From Acidimicrobiaceae bacterium (GTDB lineage: Bacteria > Actinomycetota > Acidimicrobiia > Acidimicrobiales > Bog-793): a stretch of 12,787 nucleotides of DNA. The notes beneath the pieces are model-generated. The model did no database searches and had not been told where the DNA came from. It worked only from the letters and a program-made list of their open reading frames with translations. A program made the position numbers and the translations under genes. This document shows positions 7,504 through 12,787 of this stretch, piece after piece (position 1 is the stretch's first letter; each line of letters begins with the position of its first letter). The DNA is taken from positions 1-12,787 of the forward strand of contig PMZN01000100.1 of the NCBI GenBank assembly GCA_003170375.1, written 5' to 3'.

Positions 7504-7534
7504 CGCCCGGTCGATGACGACCCCGCTCATTCAC

Positions 7535-7540
7535 TAGGTT
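7535..7540 (+). promoter_or_regulatory. Predicted -10 box TAGGTT for a leaderless transcript
   Basis: TAGGTT fits the actinobacterial TAnnnT -10 pattern and ends 6 nt before a GTG at 7547, the spacing expected when the transcript begins at the start codon itself. No clear -35 box lies at the matching distance. The hexamer is short, so chance is possible. Confidence 0.35.
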
Positions 7541-7546
7541 GGCCGC

Positions 7547-7624
7547 GTGCAACAGATGGCCGGACGTGAGCTGCGACGGCAAGTGAGCAAGGTGGGACCG
7601 CGCATTGCGGAGGTCTCCTCGTGA
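7547..7624 (+). CDS. Possible 25-codon leader peptide upstream of the nitrilase gene
   Basis: A short frame starts at GTG 7547 (or ATG 7556) and stops at TGA 7622-7624. It encodes 25 residues, beginning MQQMAGRELRRQ and ending IAEVSS. Its stop overlaps the GTG start of the nitrilase in a GTGA junction, and the nitrilase ribosome site GGAGG lies inside it. With the TAGGTT box just upstream, it looks like a leaderless leader ORF whose translation could be coupled to the amidase. The product has no recognisable domain and no run of a single codon type that would suggest classical attenuation. It could also be chance. Confidence 0.3.
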   Translation: MQQMAGRELRRQVSKVGPRIAEVSS

Positions 7625-8421
7625 GGGTCGCTGTCGCCCAGTTCGCATCCGGGCCTGACGCGGCCGCCAATCGCGCGCGGGCACTCGATCTCCTCAGGAA
7701 TGCCGCTGAAGGTGGTGCCGAGCTCGTCGTCCTGCCCGAGGCTGCGATGTACCCTCTCGACCGGCCTGCTGCCGAGATCACCCGCGCCGCCGAGACGCTC
7801 GACGGGCCTTTCGCTACAGCCTTGACGCAGGCCGCGTCTGCCCTCGGCGTGACCGCCATCGCCGGGATGTTCGAGAAGGTGCCTGGCGAACAACAAGTGC
7901 ACAACACGGTCATAGCGGTCAGTTCTCAAGGGCTCCTGGGCCGGTACCGCAAGCTCCACCTCTACGACGCCCTGGGCCAGAAGGAGTCGGACGCCCTCGT
8001 GCCAGGCCGAATCGACGGCGACGAGCTCTTGGTGCTGCCCCTCGGCGAGTTCGTTGTAGGCGTCGTGACGTGCTACGACCTGCGTTTTCCTGAGCTGTTC
8101 CGCGCACTGGCCGACAGGGGCGTCACCGTGTTCGCCGTTTCCGCCGCGTGGGTCGCGGGGCCGCTCAAGCAAGAGCATTGGATGACGATGTGCCGCGCAC
8201 GCGCGATCGAGAACACCTCTTATCTACTGGCGGCCGCGCAACCGCCCCCCGCATATTGCGGCCGCAGCCTCGTGCTCGACCCCATGGGGGTCGAGATTGC
8301 CGGACTCGGCGAGACCGAGGGCGTCGCGGCCGCCGAGATCTCGTCCGAACGCGTCAGATCCGTGCGAACGGCGCTGCCGGTGTTGCTCCAGAGGCGCTAC
8401 GAGGTCCGACCGAAACCGTGA
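7621..8421 (+). CDS. Carbon-nitrogen hydrolase of the nitrilase superfamily (omega-amidase/Nit-like)
   Basis: A 266-residue cytosolic amidase with the full Glu-Lys-Cys triad: Glu40 (VVLPEAAMYP), Lys111 (YRKLHLYD) and Cys151 (VTCYDLRFPEL). KESD after the Lys motif and YDLRFPEL around the nucleophile are typical of the Nit/omega-amidase-like branch. That branch releases ammonia from small amides such as 2-oxoglutaramate or deaminated glutathione. Length is normal for the family. The start GTG 7621 is well supported by GGAGG at 7609-7613 with 7-nt spacing, and MRVAVAQF is a normal family N-terminus. The gene ends 4 bp before the convergent sugar kinase gene. The exact amide is not evident; with a 2-hydroxyacid dehydrogenase next door, a keto-acid amide is a reasonable guess. 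Confidence 0.93.
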   Translation: MRVAVAQFASGPDAAANRARALDLLRNAAEGGAELVVLPEAAMYPLDRPAAEITRAAETLDGPFATALTQAASALGVTAIAGMFEKVPGEQQVHNTVIAVSSQGLLGRYRKLHLYDALGQKESDALVPGRIDGDELLVLPLGEFVVGVVTCYDLRFPELFRALADRGVTVFAVSAAWVAGPLKQEHWMTMCRARAIENTSYLLAAAQPPPAYCGRSLVLDPMGVEIAGLGETEGVAAAEISSERVRSVRTALPVLLQRRYEVRPKP

Positions 8422-8425
8422 CGCT

Positions 8426-9382
8426 TCAGGCGACGGGCGGCGAGAGCTTTCTCACGCTGACCGGCCCGAACCGGCTGAGCATCTGGTCCACTGCCTCCGC
8501 CCGGGGCAATGACGGCGTGGCACCCGCCACACCCACGGCCAGGGCCCCCGCCGCGGTCGCCCGAACCAAGCCGGTCTCGACATCTGAGCCACGGGCCAGC
8601 GCGCTCGCGAACGCGCCGCAGAAGGCGTCGCCGGCGGCCACTGTGTCGACGACCGGGACCGGCAGCGCAGGCACCTCGAGCGCGCGCTCGTTGTCGAGGT
8701 AGACAGCGCCCTTGGCTCCCAGGGTCACGATCACAGCACCACAGCCACGGGACAGAAGCGCGCGGGCGGCCTCGATCGCCCCATCCACGCCGTCGACCCT
8801 CATATGGGTCAGCGCCGCGGCCTCGACCTCGTTCGGGAGGCAGATGTCGACATTCGACAGAAGGTCGTCGTCCAGTTCCAGCGCAGGCGCCGGATTGAGC
8901 ATCGTCGTCGTCCCTGCTCGCCTGGCCGCCTCGAGCGCCGCACGCACGACCTCGAGCGGCACCTCGAGCTGAACGAGCAGAACAGCGGCACCGTCGATCA
9001 GCCCCGCCGCCTCCCTTACGTGCTGCACCGTGAGTGCTCGGTTGGACCGGGGCACGACGATGATGAAGTTCTGGCCGGTGGAATCCACCGTTATGTGAGC
9101 GATCCCGGTGGCACCACTGAGGTCTGCCGTCAGATGCGAGACATCGACGCCCTCGGCTACCAGCTGCGCCCGGATCGCGTCGCCAAACGCGTCCGAGCCG
9201 ACGCGGCCGACCATCGCAGTTGCCACGCCCTGCCGGGCGCATGTCACGGCCTGGTTGTTGCCCTTTCCGCCGGGCACCATCGTGAACGAGCTGCCAATCA
9301 CGGTCTCACCCGCCGACGGCAACCTTGCCGTGCTCGCCGTGAGATCCATCGACAGGCTTCCAACCACCACGACATCAGCCAT
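8426..9382 (-). CDS. rbsK: Ribokinase-type PfkB-family sugar kinase
   Basis: A 318-residue cytosolic kinase that transfers phosphate from ATP to a sugar, most likely ribose. PfkB signatures are VPGGKGNNQA (GGKGNNQA at 38-45), NPAPA near 163-167, NEVE at 184-187, and DTVAAGDAF at 246-254 with Asp252 as catalytic base. DTxAAGD is the form seen in ribokinases. Start ATG 9380-9382 is preceded by GTGGAG with 5-nt spacing. It lies downstream of holB on the same strand with 126 bp between, and could be read through from the tmk-holB unit or have its own promoter. No ribose transporter or repressor gene is near, so ribokinase against another pentose or nucleoside kinase stays open. Confidence 0.9.
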   Translation of the reverse strand: MADVVVVGSLSMDLTASTARLPSAGETVIGSSFTMVPGGKGNNQAVTCARQGVATAMVGRVGSDAFGDAIRAQLVAEGVDVSHLTADLSGATGIAHITVDSTGQNFIIVVPRSNRALTVQHVREAAGLIDGAAVLLVQLEVPLEVVRAALEAARRAGTTTMLNPAPALELDDDLLSNVDICLPNEVEAAALTHMRVDGVDGAIEAARALLSRGCGAVIVTLGAKGAVYLDNERALEVPALPVPVVDTVAAGDAFCGAFASALARGSDVETGLVRATAAGALAVGVAGATPSLPRAEAVDQMLSRFGPVSVRKLSPPVA

Positions 9383-9484
9383 GTTCGCTCCACCACAAGT
9401 CGGTCACCCGGAGCCGGATGATCCCGAACCCCTGTGTGAAAGCCCCATTTCTAACCTCGTGGCGGCGTCGCCATGAACGGCCTT

Positions 9485-9504
9485 GCCCGGTGGCGGAGCC
9501 GGGC
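9485..9504 (-). terminator. Possible hairpin terminator after holB
   Basis: GCCCGG and CCGGGC (9485-9490 and 9499-9504) pair across an 8-nt loop, starting 4 nt beyond the holB stop on the minus strand. The stem is all G/C but no T-run follows. It could terminate or weaken transcription between holB and the sugar kinase gene. Confidence 0.35.
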
Positions 9505-9508
9505 CCGC

Positions 9509-10582
9509 TCAGGTGTCGAGGTGCAAGAGCAGCCACTGCAGCAGCATCGTCGCGTTGACGTTGCGGGTGAGGCGCGTCGAGGCCTCGTCGATGGCCGCAA
9601 TCGCGGCGAGTGCGGACCTGAGGCGCTGGGGTGAGACCCCCGTCTCGGCGAGACGCTCCCGGCACACCGAGGAGAGCGCAGCAAGCCCCGCACGCATCTC
9701 GTCTGTGCGGACCCGTCGCAGCTCTCGATTGTGACGGTCCTCGATGACGGAGCGTCCCGCGATGGTCCTGTCGCCCCGCCGCTCGGCCTCCTCCTGGAGC
9801 AAGGCCAGCTCTTCGGCCTGTCGCGCACGCACGACCTCGAGGGGTTCGGCGACCGAGGCGAGCAACTCGTCGGCAAGCTCGGCGACCCTCGCGCCCGTGC
9901 CGTCCAACCGGCTCGGCACGCTTCTCCATCGTTGCAACCGCTCGGCGAAGCCCGGGTCACGTGCCAGCAATCTGGCCCTGTCCAGGCGCCCGCCTGCGGC
10001 CTCGGCGACAGATGTAGCAGTCGCGACCTCGACGCCCTCGCGCATCAGGACCTCGATGATCGCTTCATCGTCCAGGGGTTTGAATTGGACCTGCACGCAC
10101 CTGCTCGCGATCGTGACGAACTGGCTCGGAACCGTCTCCGCGATGAGGACGATCACGGTGGTGTCCGGAGGTTCCTCGATCGTCTTCAACAACGCCGGCG
10201 CAGCCTTCTCGACGAGGTCGAAGTCGACGAGGACGAGCACCTGGTACCGGGCGGCTCTCGGCGTGCGCAAGGCCATGCGGGCGACCTCGCGCGCCTGATC
10301 GACCAGGATCGAGGCGCCGGCACGTTCGATCACCGCGAGATCGGGATGCCGGAGCGCGAGCGCTTCCTGGCACGACGTGCACTCGCCACAGCCTCCACTC
10401 GGGCACAACAGAGCAGCAGCGAAGGCAATCGACGCGTCACGGCGTCCGGTACCGGGCGGACCTATGAAGAGGTAGGCGTGCAGGGGTGCCCGCAGCGACC
10501 CGCGGAGAAGTCCGATCGCTCCCGGCTGGCCCTTCACGCGGTCGAGAACCGGGGCACGGGAAGAGCCCTCGGCGGCTGTCAC
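9509..10582 (-). CDS. holB: DNA polymerase III delta-prime subunit
   Basis: A 357-residue clamp-loader subunit that helps open the beta sliding clamp at replication forks. Features in order: a P-loop-like GPPGTGRRD at 41-49 with Arg in place of the Walker Lys, which fits a delta-prime that does not hydrolyse ATP; four zinc-module cysteines, 60, 65, 68 and 71, in CPSGGCGECTSC; the segment ALLKTIEEPP near 130-139; and the SRC motif at 160-162. The C-terminal collar region is diverged and rich in Arg, Glu and Ala. GTG 10580-10582 overlaps the tmk stop in a GTGA junction, so the two are co-translated from one transcript. A tmk-holB pairing is common in bacteria. Confidence 0.93.
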   Translation of the reverse strand: MTAAEGSSRAPVLDRVKGQPGAIGLLRGSLRAPLHAYLFIGPPGTGRRDASIAFAAALLCPSGGCGECTSCQEALALRHPDLAVIERAGASILVDQAREVARMALRTPRAARYQVLVLVDFDLVEKAAPALLKTIEEPPDTTVIVLIAETVPSQFVTIASRCVQVQFKPLDDEAIIEVLMREGVEVATATSVAEAAGGRLDRARLLARDPGFAERLQRWRSVPSRLDGTGARVAELADELLASVAEPLEVVRARQAEELALLQEEAERRGDRTIAGRSVIEDRHNRELRRVRTDEMRAGLAALSSVCRERLAETGVSPQRLRSALAAIAAIDEASTRLTRNVNATMLLQWLLLHLDT

Positions 10583-11223
10583 CCGGAACCGTCGATGCCG
10601 AGGCGTGCCCGGACGGCTCCGAGCACCTCAGCCGCAACCTCGGAGACCGACGCAGAACCGTCGACGACGACCCAGTGCCCGGCGTCGTCCGCGGCGATCT
10701 TGCGGAAACCCTCGTTGACTCTTCCGTGGAACTCCGGTTCCTCGGCTTCGATCCGGTCTGGGCTCACGCCGGGCAGCTGCGCCTGTTGCGCCGCCCGGCG
10801 ACGCCCGGCGACCTCGCGAGGCATGTCCACGAGCACGGAGAGGTCGGGCCATCTGCCGCCGGACGCGAGTTCGCAGGCGCGGCGTACCTCCTCGACGGGC
10901 AGCCCGCGACCGTAGCCCTGGTAGGCGAGCGTCGAGCCCGCGAACCGGTCGACGACGACGTGGCGGCCGGCGGCGAGTGCCGGTTCGATCAGGGCGCTCA
11001 GGTGCTCAGCGCGCGCAGCGAGCATGAGGTAAAGCTCCGCTCTCGGCGCGAGCGTGCCCAGCGACCGGTCGAGGAGCAGATCCCGAATGCGCTCAGCGAT
11101 CGGGCTGCCGCCCGGCTCACGGCTCAGCTCGGCGCCGATCGCCGAGGCGAGAAGCGCTGACTGGGTGGACTTCCCGACACCTTCACCGCCTTCGATCGCG
11201 ATCAGCCGGCCCGGAGTGCGCAC
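10579..11223 (-). CDS. tmk: Thymidylate kinase
   Basis: A 214-residue cytosolic kinase that converts dTMP to dTDP with ATP, an essential step in dTTP supply. The P-loop is GGEGVGKST at residues 12-20, followed by REPGG near 35-39, the dTMP-site motif DRFAGSTLAYQGYGRGL near 92-108, and a lid segment rich in Arg (GRRRAAQQ). Length is normal. Start GTG 11221-11223 gives the usual short N-terminus before the P-loop. No ribosome site precedes it, but TAACCT at 11231-11236 ends 7 nt before the GTG, so the gene is probably read from a leaderless transcript. It overlaps holB downstream by 4 bp. Upstream neighbours are a hairpin-rich spacer and a TnpB-type element. Confidence 0.95.
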   Translation of the reverse strand: MRTPGRLIAIEGGEGVGKSTQSALLASAIGAELSREPGGSPIAERIRDLLLDRSLGTLAPRAELYLMLAARAEHLSALIEPALAAGRHVVVDRFAGSTLAYQGYGRGLPVEEVRRACELASGGRWPDLSVLVDMPREVAGRRRAAQQAQLPGVSPDRIEAEEPEFHGRVNEGFRKIAADDAGHWVVVDGSASVSEVAAEVLGAVRARLGIDGSG

Positions 11224-11230
11224 GGCTCGA

Positions 11231-11236
11231 AGGTTA
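11231..11236 (-). promoter_or_regulatory. Predicted -10 box TAACCT for leaderless tmk-holB transcript
   Basis: Read on the minus strand, TAACCT matches TAnnnT and is followed after 7 nt by the tmk GTG. The absence of any ribosome site before tmk agrees with a transcript that starts at the start codon. No clear -35 box is seen. Confidence 0.45.
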
Positions 11237-11249
11237 GAGCGTCAGGTCC

Positions 11250-11273
11250 GACGGCACGGTTGCTCGTGCCGTC
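11250..11273 (-). terminator. Strong hairpin upstream of tmk, possible terminator
   Basis: GACGGCACG and CGTGCCGTC form a perfect 9-bp stem with a 6-nt loop, 14 bp upstream of the tmk -10 box. It could stop transcripts coming from the TnpB side before tmk starts. There is no T-run on either strand, so function as a terminator is inferred from stem strength and position. Confidence 0.4.
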
Positions 11274-11415
11274 TGCGTCGACACCGGCGGCTCAGGTTCG
11301 TGACGGCGCCATCCCTCTCAGCGCGTTCACGAAGGCTAATGGTGCACCTTCGCGCCGCCCACGAGCGGCGCCAGGATGAGCCGGCCTCGTCCAGGCCTCA
11401 ACAGCTCGGCCGCCA

Positions 11416-11428
11416 GAGTGTCCAGTAG
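11416..11428 (-). repeat. Short direct repeat, copy at the likely transposon right end
   Basis: GAGTGTCCAGTAG here matches GAGTGTGCAGTAG at 11458-11470 at 12 of 13 bases. The latter is one arm of the large hairpin beside the tnpB stop. Repeats of this kind near a tnpB 3' end may mark the element terminus, which would put the right end near 11416. The boundary is a guess without an empty site for comparison. Confidence 0.4.
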
Positions 11429-11457
11429 CCTCGGAAGAGGTGCGAACCGTTGCGATC

Positions 11458-11484
11458 GAGTGTGCAGTAGTTACTCGCACACTC
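11458..11484 (-). repeat. Imperfect hairpin at the tnpB 3' end (right-end stem)
   Basis: An exact 8-bp inverted repeat, GAGTGTGC and GCACACTC, with an 11-nt loop. The loop contains AGTA-GT-TACT, so the stem can lengthen to 12 bp with one bulged base. It covers the last two bases read before the tnpB stop codon is completed and the first bases after it. Such subterminal hairpins are what IS200/IS605 TnpA recognises at transposon ends, and they also form part of the TnpB guide RNA. Confidence 0.6.
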
Positions 11485-12787
11485 ACGCCGCCTCCCCTTG
11501 CGAAGAGGCGGTGACGGCCTTCGCCGGTTGCCCGGAGCCGTCTTGACGCTTCCTGCCACGAGGGCTTTTCGGGGAGTGTGCACCGGTGCCGCTGGTGCAC
11601 GGAGCATCCCCTCTGCGTCCGTTTTGAGTCTCCGGGCCACTCCCGGCGACGAGGTGCTTCTTGCCGTAGGCGGCAAGGTTGCGTGCTGCATTGTGGTCTC
11701 GGTCGAGGACCAGGCCACAGTTACCGCAGCGGTAGGTCCTCGTCGCAAGAGAGAGCGTGGCTTTGGTCTCTTTGCACGACGAGCACTTCTTGGAACTGGG
11801 GAACCAGCGATCAGCTACCACTAAGTGACCACCGTGCCAGCCCATCTTGTAGGTGAGCTGGCGGCGGAGCTCGCCGGGGGCTATGTCGAGGATGGACCTG
11901 TTGAGCCCGGCCTTGGCCGCGTGGCCGTTCTCGAGGTGGTGACCGGGGTTCTCGGGGTCAGCCTTGGGCTTGGGGCAAGCCGTCATGTTCTTCACGGCCA
12001 GGTCCTCGATGACCACGGTGCCGTAGGCGGTGGCCAGGTGGGTCGTGAGCTTGTGCAAGGTGTCCCGGCGCACATTGGCCACCCTGCGGTGACAACGGGA
12101 CAGCTTGGCTTTGGTCTTGGCCCGGCGCTTCGAGCCCAACTGGGCTCTGGAGAGCTCCCGGTTGAGCCGAGCCATCCTTCGGGCGAAGTGAGAGACGGGT
12201 TTGGGGTTCTCGACCAGCTCAGAAGTGGACAGGACGGCAAAGTGGTGGACCCCGAGATCCACGCCGACGATGGCGTCGGGGTAGGTGGCGACTGAATCGT
12301 GACGCTCCACCTCGCAGCCGAAGGACACGAACCACCTGCCGGCCTCCTCTTTGACGGTGGCCGAGAGCGCCCTGGCCATGCCGGCCACCACCTGGTCGAG
12401 CAACGCCGTGGTGTGCTCCTTGGTCCGGATGACGCCGAGCCTCGGCAACTGGACATGGCGGTCGTCGACCACTCGGATCACCCCGGTGCTGAAGCGGCAG
12501 CTTGGCTGGCCACCCTTCTTCTTGAAGGTCGGGAACCCCATGGGCTTGCCGGCCCGGGCGCCCCCCCTCGAATCGAAATACCCCTTCAGTGCCCGGGCCA
12601 GGGCGTCGAGGCCCGAGTTGTAGGCCTCCTTGGAGTTCTCTCTCCACCAGGGAGCGAACTCGTCCTTTACCCGGTTCCACTCCTTGCGCAACGAGTAGAG
12701 GGTCCAGGGGACCGGCCCGGCGGTCTCGGCCGCCCACGCCCGAGCCTCGCCGGCACCAGCTCCTTGGCGCATGGCCAGCACCTCGAG
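11483..12787 (-). CDS. tnpB: TnpB, RNA-guided nuclease of an IS200/IS605 (IS1341-type) element (5' partial)
   Basis: The frame is open to the right edge and stops at TGA 11483-11485, giving 435 visible codons. The usual N-terminal start lies beyond the window, so some tens of residues are missing. Counting from the GTG at 12781, the RuvC-like catalytic residues are Asp175 (IVGVDLGVHH), Glu259 (VVIEDLAVKNM) and Asp362 (DRDHNAARN). The zinc ribbon cysteines are 333, 336, 352 and 355 (KKCSSC, RCGNC). All are intact, so the protein may still be an active omega-RNA-guided DNA endonuclease. A 65-residue basic, low-complexity tail follows the last motif; its DNA forms part of the candidate guide RNA. 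No TnpA transposase is in the window. The element sits directly upstream of the essential tmk-holB unit. Confidence 0.93.
   Translation of the reverse strand, partial: LEVLAMRQGAGAGEARAWAAETAGPVPWTLYSLRKEWNRVKDEFAPWWRENSKEAYNSGLDALARALKGYFDSRGGARAGKPMGFPTFKKKGGQPSCRFSTGVIRVVDDRHVQLPRLGVIRTKEHTTALLDQVVAGMARALSATVKEEAGRWFVSFGCEVERHDSVATYPDAIVGVDLGVHHFAVLSTSELVENPKPVSHFARRMARLNRELSRAQLGSKRRAKTKAKLSRCHRRVANVRRDTLHKLTTHLATAYGTVVIEDLAVKNMTACPKPKADPENPGHHLENGHAAKAGLNRSILDIAPGELRRQLTYKMGWHGGHLVVADRWFPSSKKCSSCKETKATLSLATRTYRCGNCGLVLDRDHNAARNLAAYGKKHLVAGSGPETQNGRRGDAPCTSGTGAHSPKSPRGRKRQDGSGQPAKAVTASSQGEAA

Larger units (their letters stand above)
11224..11415. other. Hairpin-rich spacer between tmk and the TnpB element
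   Basis: No gene is supported in these 192 bases. They hold three inverted repeats: a 9-bp stem at 11250-11273, a 6-bp stem at 11330-11352 (CGAAGG/CCTTCG around the 8-bp palindrome GGTGCACC), and a 7-bp stem at 11352-11371 (GCGCCGC/GCGGCGC, 6-nt loop). The tmk -10 box lies at its tmk-proximal edge. If the transposon right end is near 11416, this is the native chromosomal flank. Confidence 0.5.
11416..11560 (-). ncRNA. Candidate omega-RNA (reRNA) of TnpB
   Basis: In IS200/IS605-type elements the guide RNA of TnpB is transcribed from the 3' end of tnpB through the right end, with the guide taken from flanking DNA. Here that region carries two strong stems. One is CCGCCTC/GAGGCGG (11488-11494 and 11505-11511) in the last codons. 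The other is GAGTGTGC/GCACACTC (11458-11465 and 11477-11484), which spans the stop codon and whose loop extends it with AGTA/TACT. A small CCTC-GGAA-GAGG stem follows at 11429-11440. The guide would then begin just left of 11416. The outer limits are approximate and the 5' end is not defined. Confidence 0.45.

Noticed and set aside
9383..9508. Possible tRNA in the spacer between holB and the sugar kinase gene
   Set aside because: A GGTTCGGGATC stretch on the minus strand resembles a T-loop, but the T-arm does not pair and no acceptor or anticodon stem can be built.
9731..10915. Forward open frame of 394 codons across holB and tmk
   Set aside because: It spans two well-identified minus-strand genes and encodes a low-complexity product without motifs.
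11498..12295. Forward open frames antisense to tnpB
   Set aside because: No domain matches and no plausible starts; the minus-strand frame carries all RuvC and zinc-ribbon residues in order.
1..12787. CRISPR array, rRNA or prophage genes
   Set aside because: No regularly spaced repeats, no rRNA-like segments and no phage structural or integrase genes were seen on either strand.

Overview
The window is GC-rich, densely coding bacterial chromosome, most likely from a high-GC actinobacterium. The support is the strong G/C bias at third codon positions, frequent GTG and TTG starts, TAnnnT -10 boxes placed about 7 nt before start codons (the layout of leaderless actinobacterial genes), and an overlapping tmk-holB pair whose HolB has a degenerate P-loop (GTGRR). 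I cannot fix the lineage further from sequence alone.

Left part. The window opens inside a sulfatase/alkaline-phosphatase superfamily hydrolase (1-1377, 5' end cut off). It has a CSPGR formylglycine motif and reads most like a phosphonate monoester hydrolase. It is followed by a soluble PAS-GGDEF-EAL protein (1626-3470) that keeps both its cyclase and its phosphodiesterase motifs. That gene converges on, and overlaps by 43 bp, a minus-strand polar amino-acid ABC importer operon: binding protein (6135-5257), permease (5232-4288) and ATPase (4291-3428). The last two are coupled by an ATGA overlap.

Middle. A 337-bp divergent region (6136-6472) separates the importer from a D-2-hydroxyacid dehydrogenase (6473-7426). 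It carries a good forward promoter (TTGACG-17-TACGGT) and a short operator-like palindrome beside the importer start. A nitrilase-family C-N hydrolase (7621-8421) follows. It may be preceded by a leaderless 25-codon leader ORF joined to it by a GTGA overlap. Importer, 2-hydroxyacid dehydrogenase and amidase together suggest handling of amino acids or their keto-acid or amide derivatives; this is inferred from context.

Right part. On the minus strand, tmk (11223-10579) and holB (10582-9509) overlap by GTGA, with a ribokinase-type sugar kinase (9382-8426) downstream. Upstream of tmk lies a hairpin-rich 192-bp spacer, then the 3' part of an IS200/IS605-IS1341-type TnpB (11483-12787, N-terminus beyond the window). 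TnpB keeps its RuvC D/E/D residues and four zinc-ribbon cysteines. Its 3' end and flank hold two strong hairpins and a 12/13-nt direct repeat, which fits an omega-RNA (reRNA) and transposon right end. This RNA-guided nuclease locus is the most interesting item here. I see no clear evidence of a wholly new multi-gene system.
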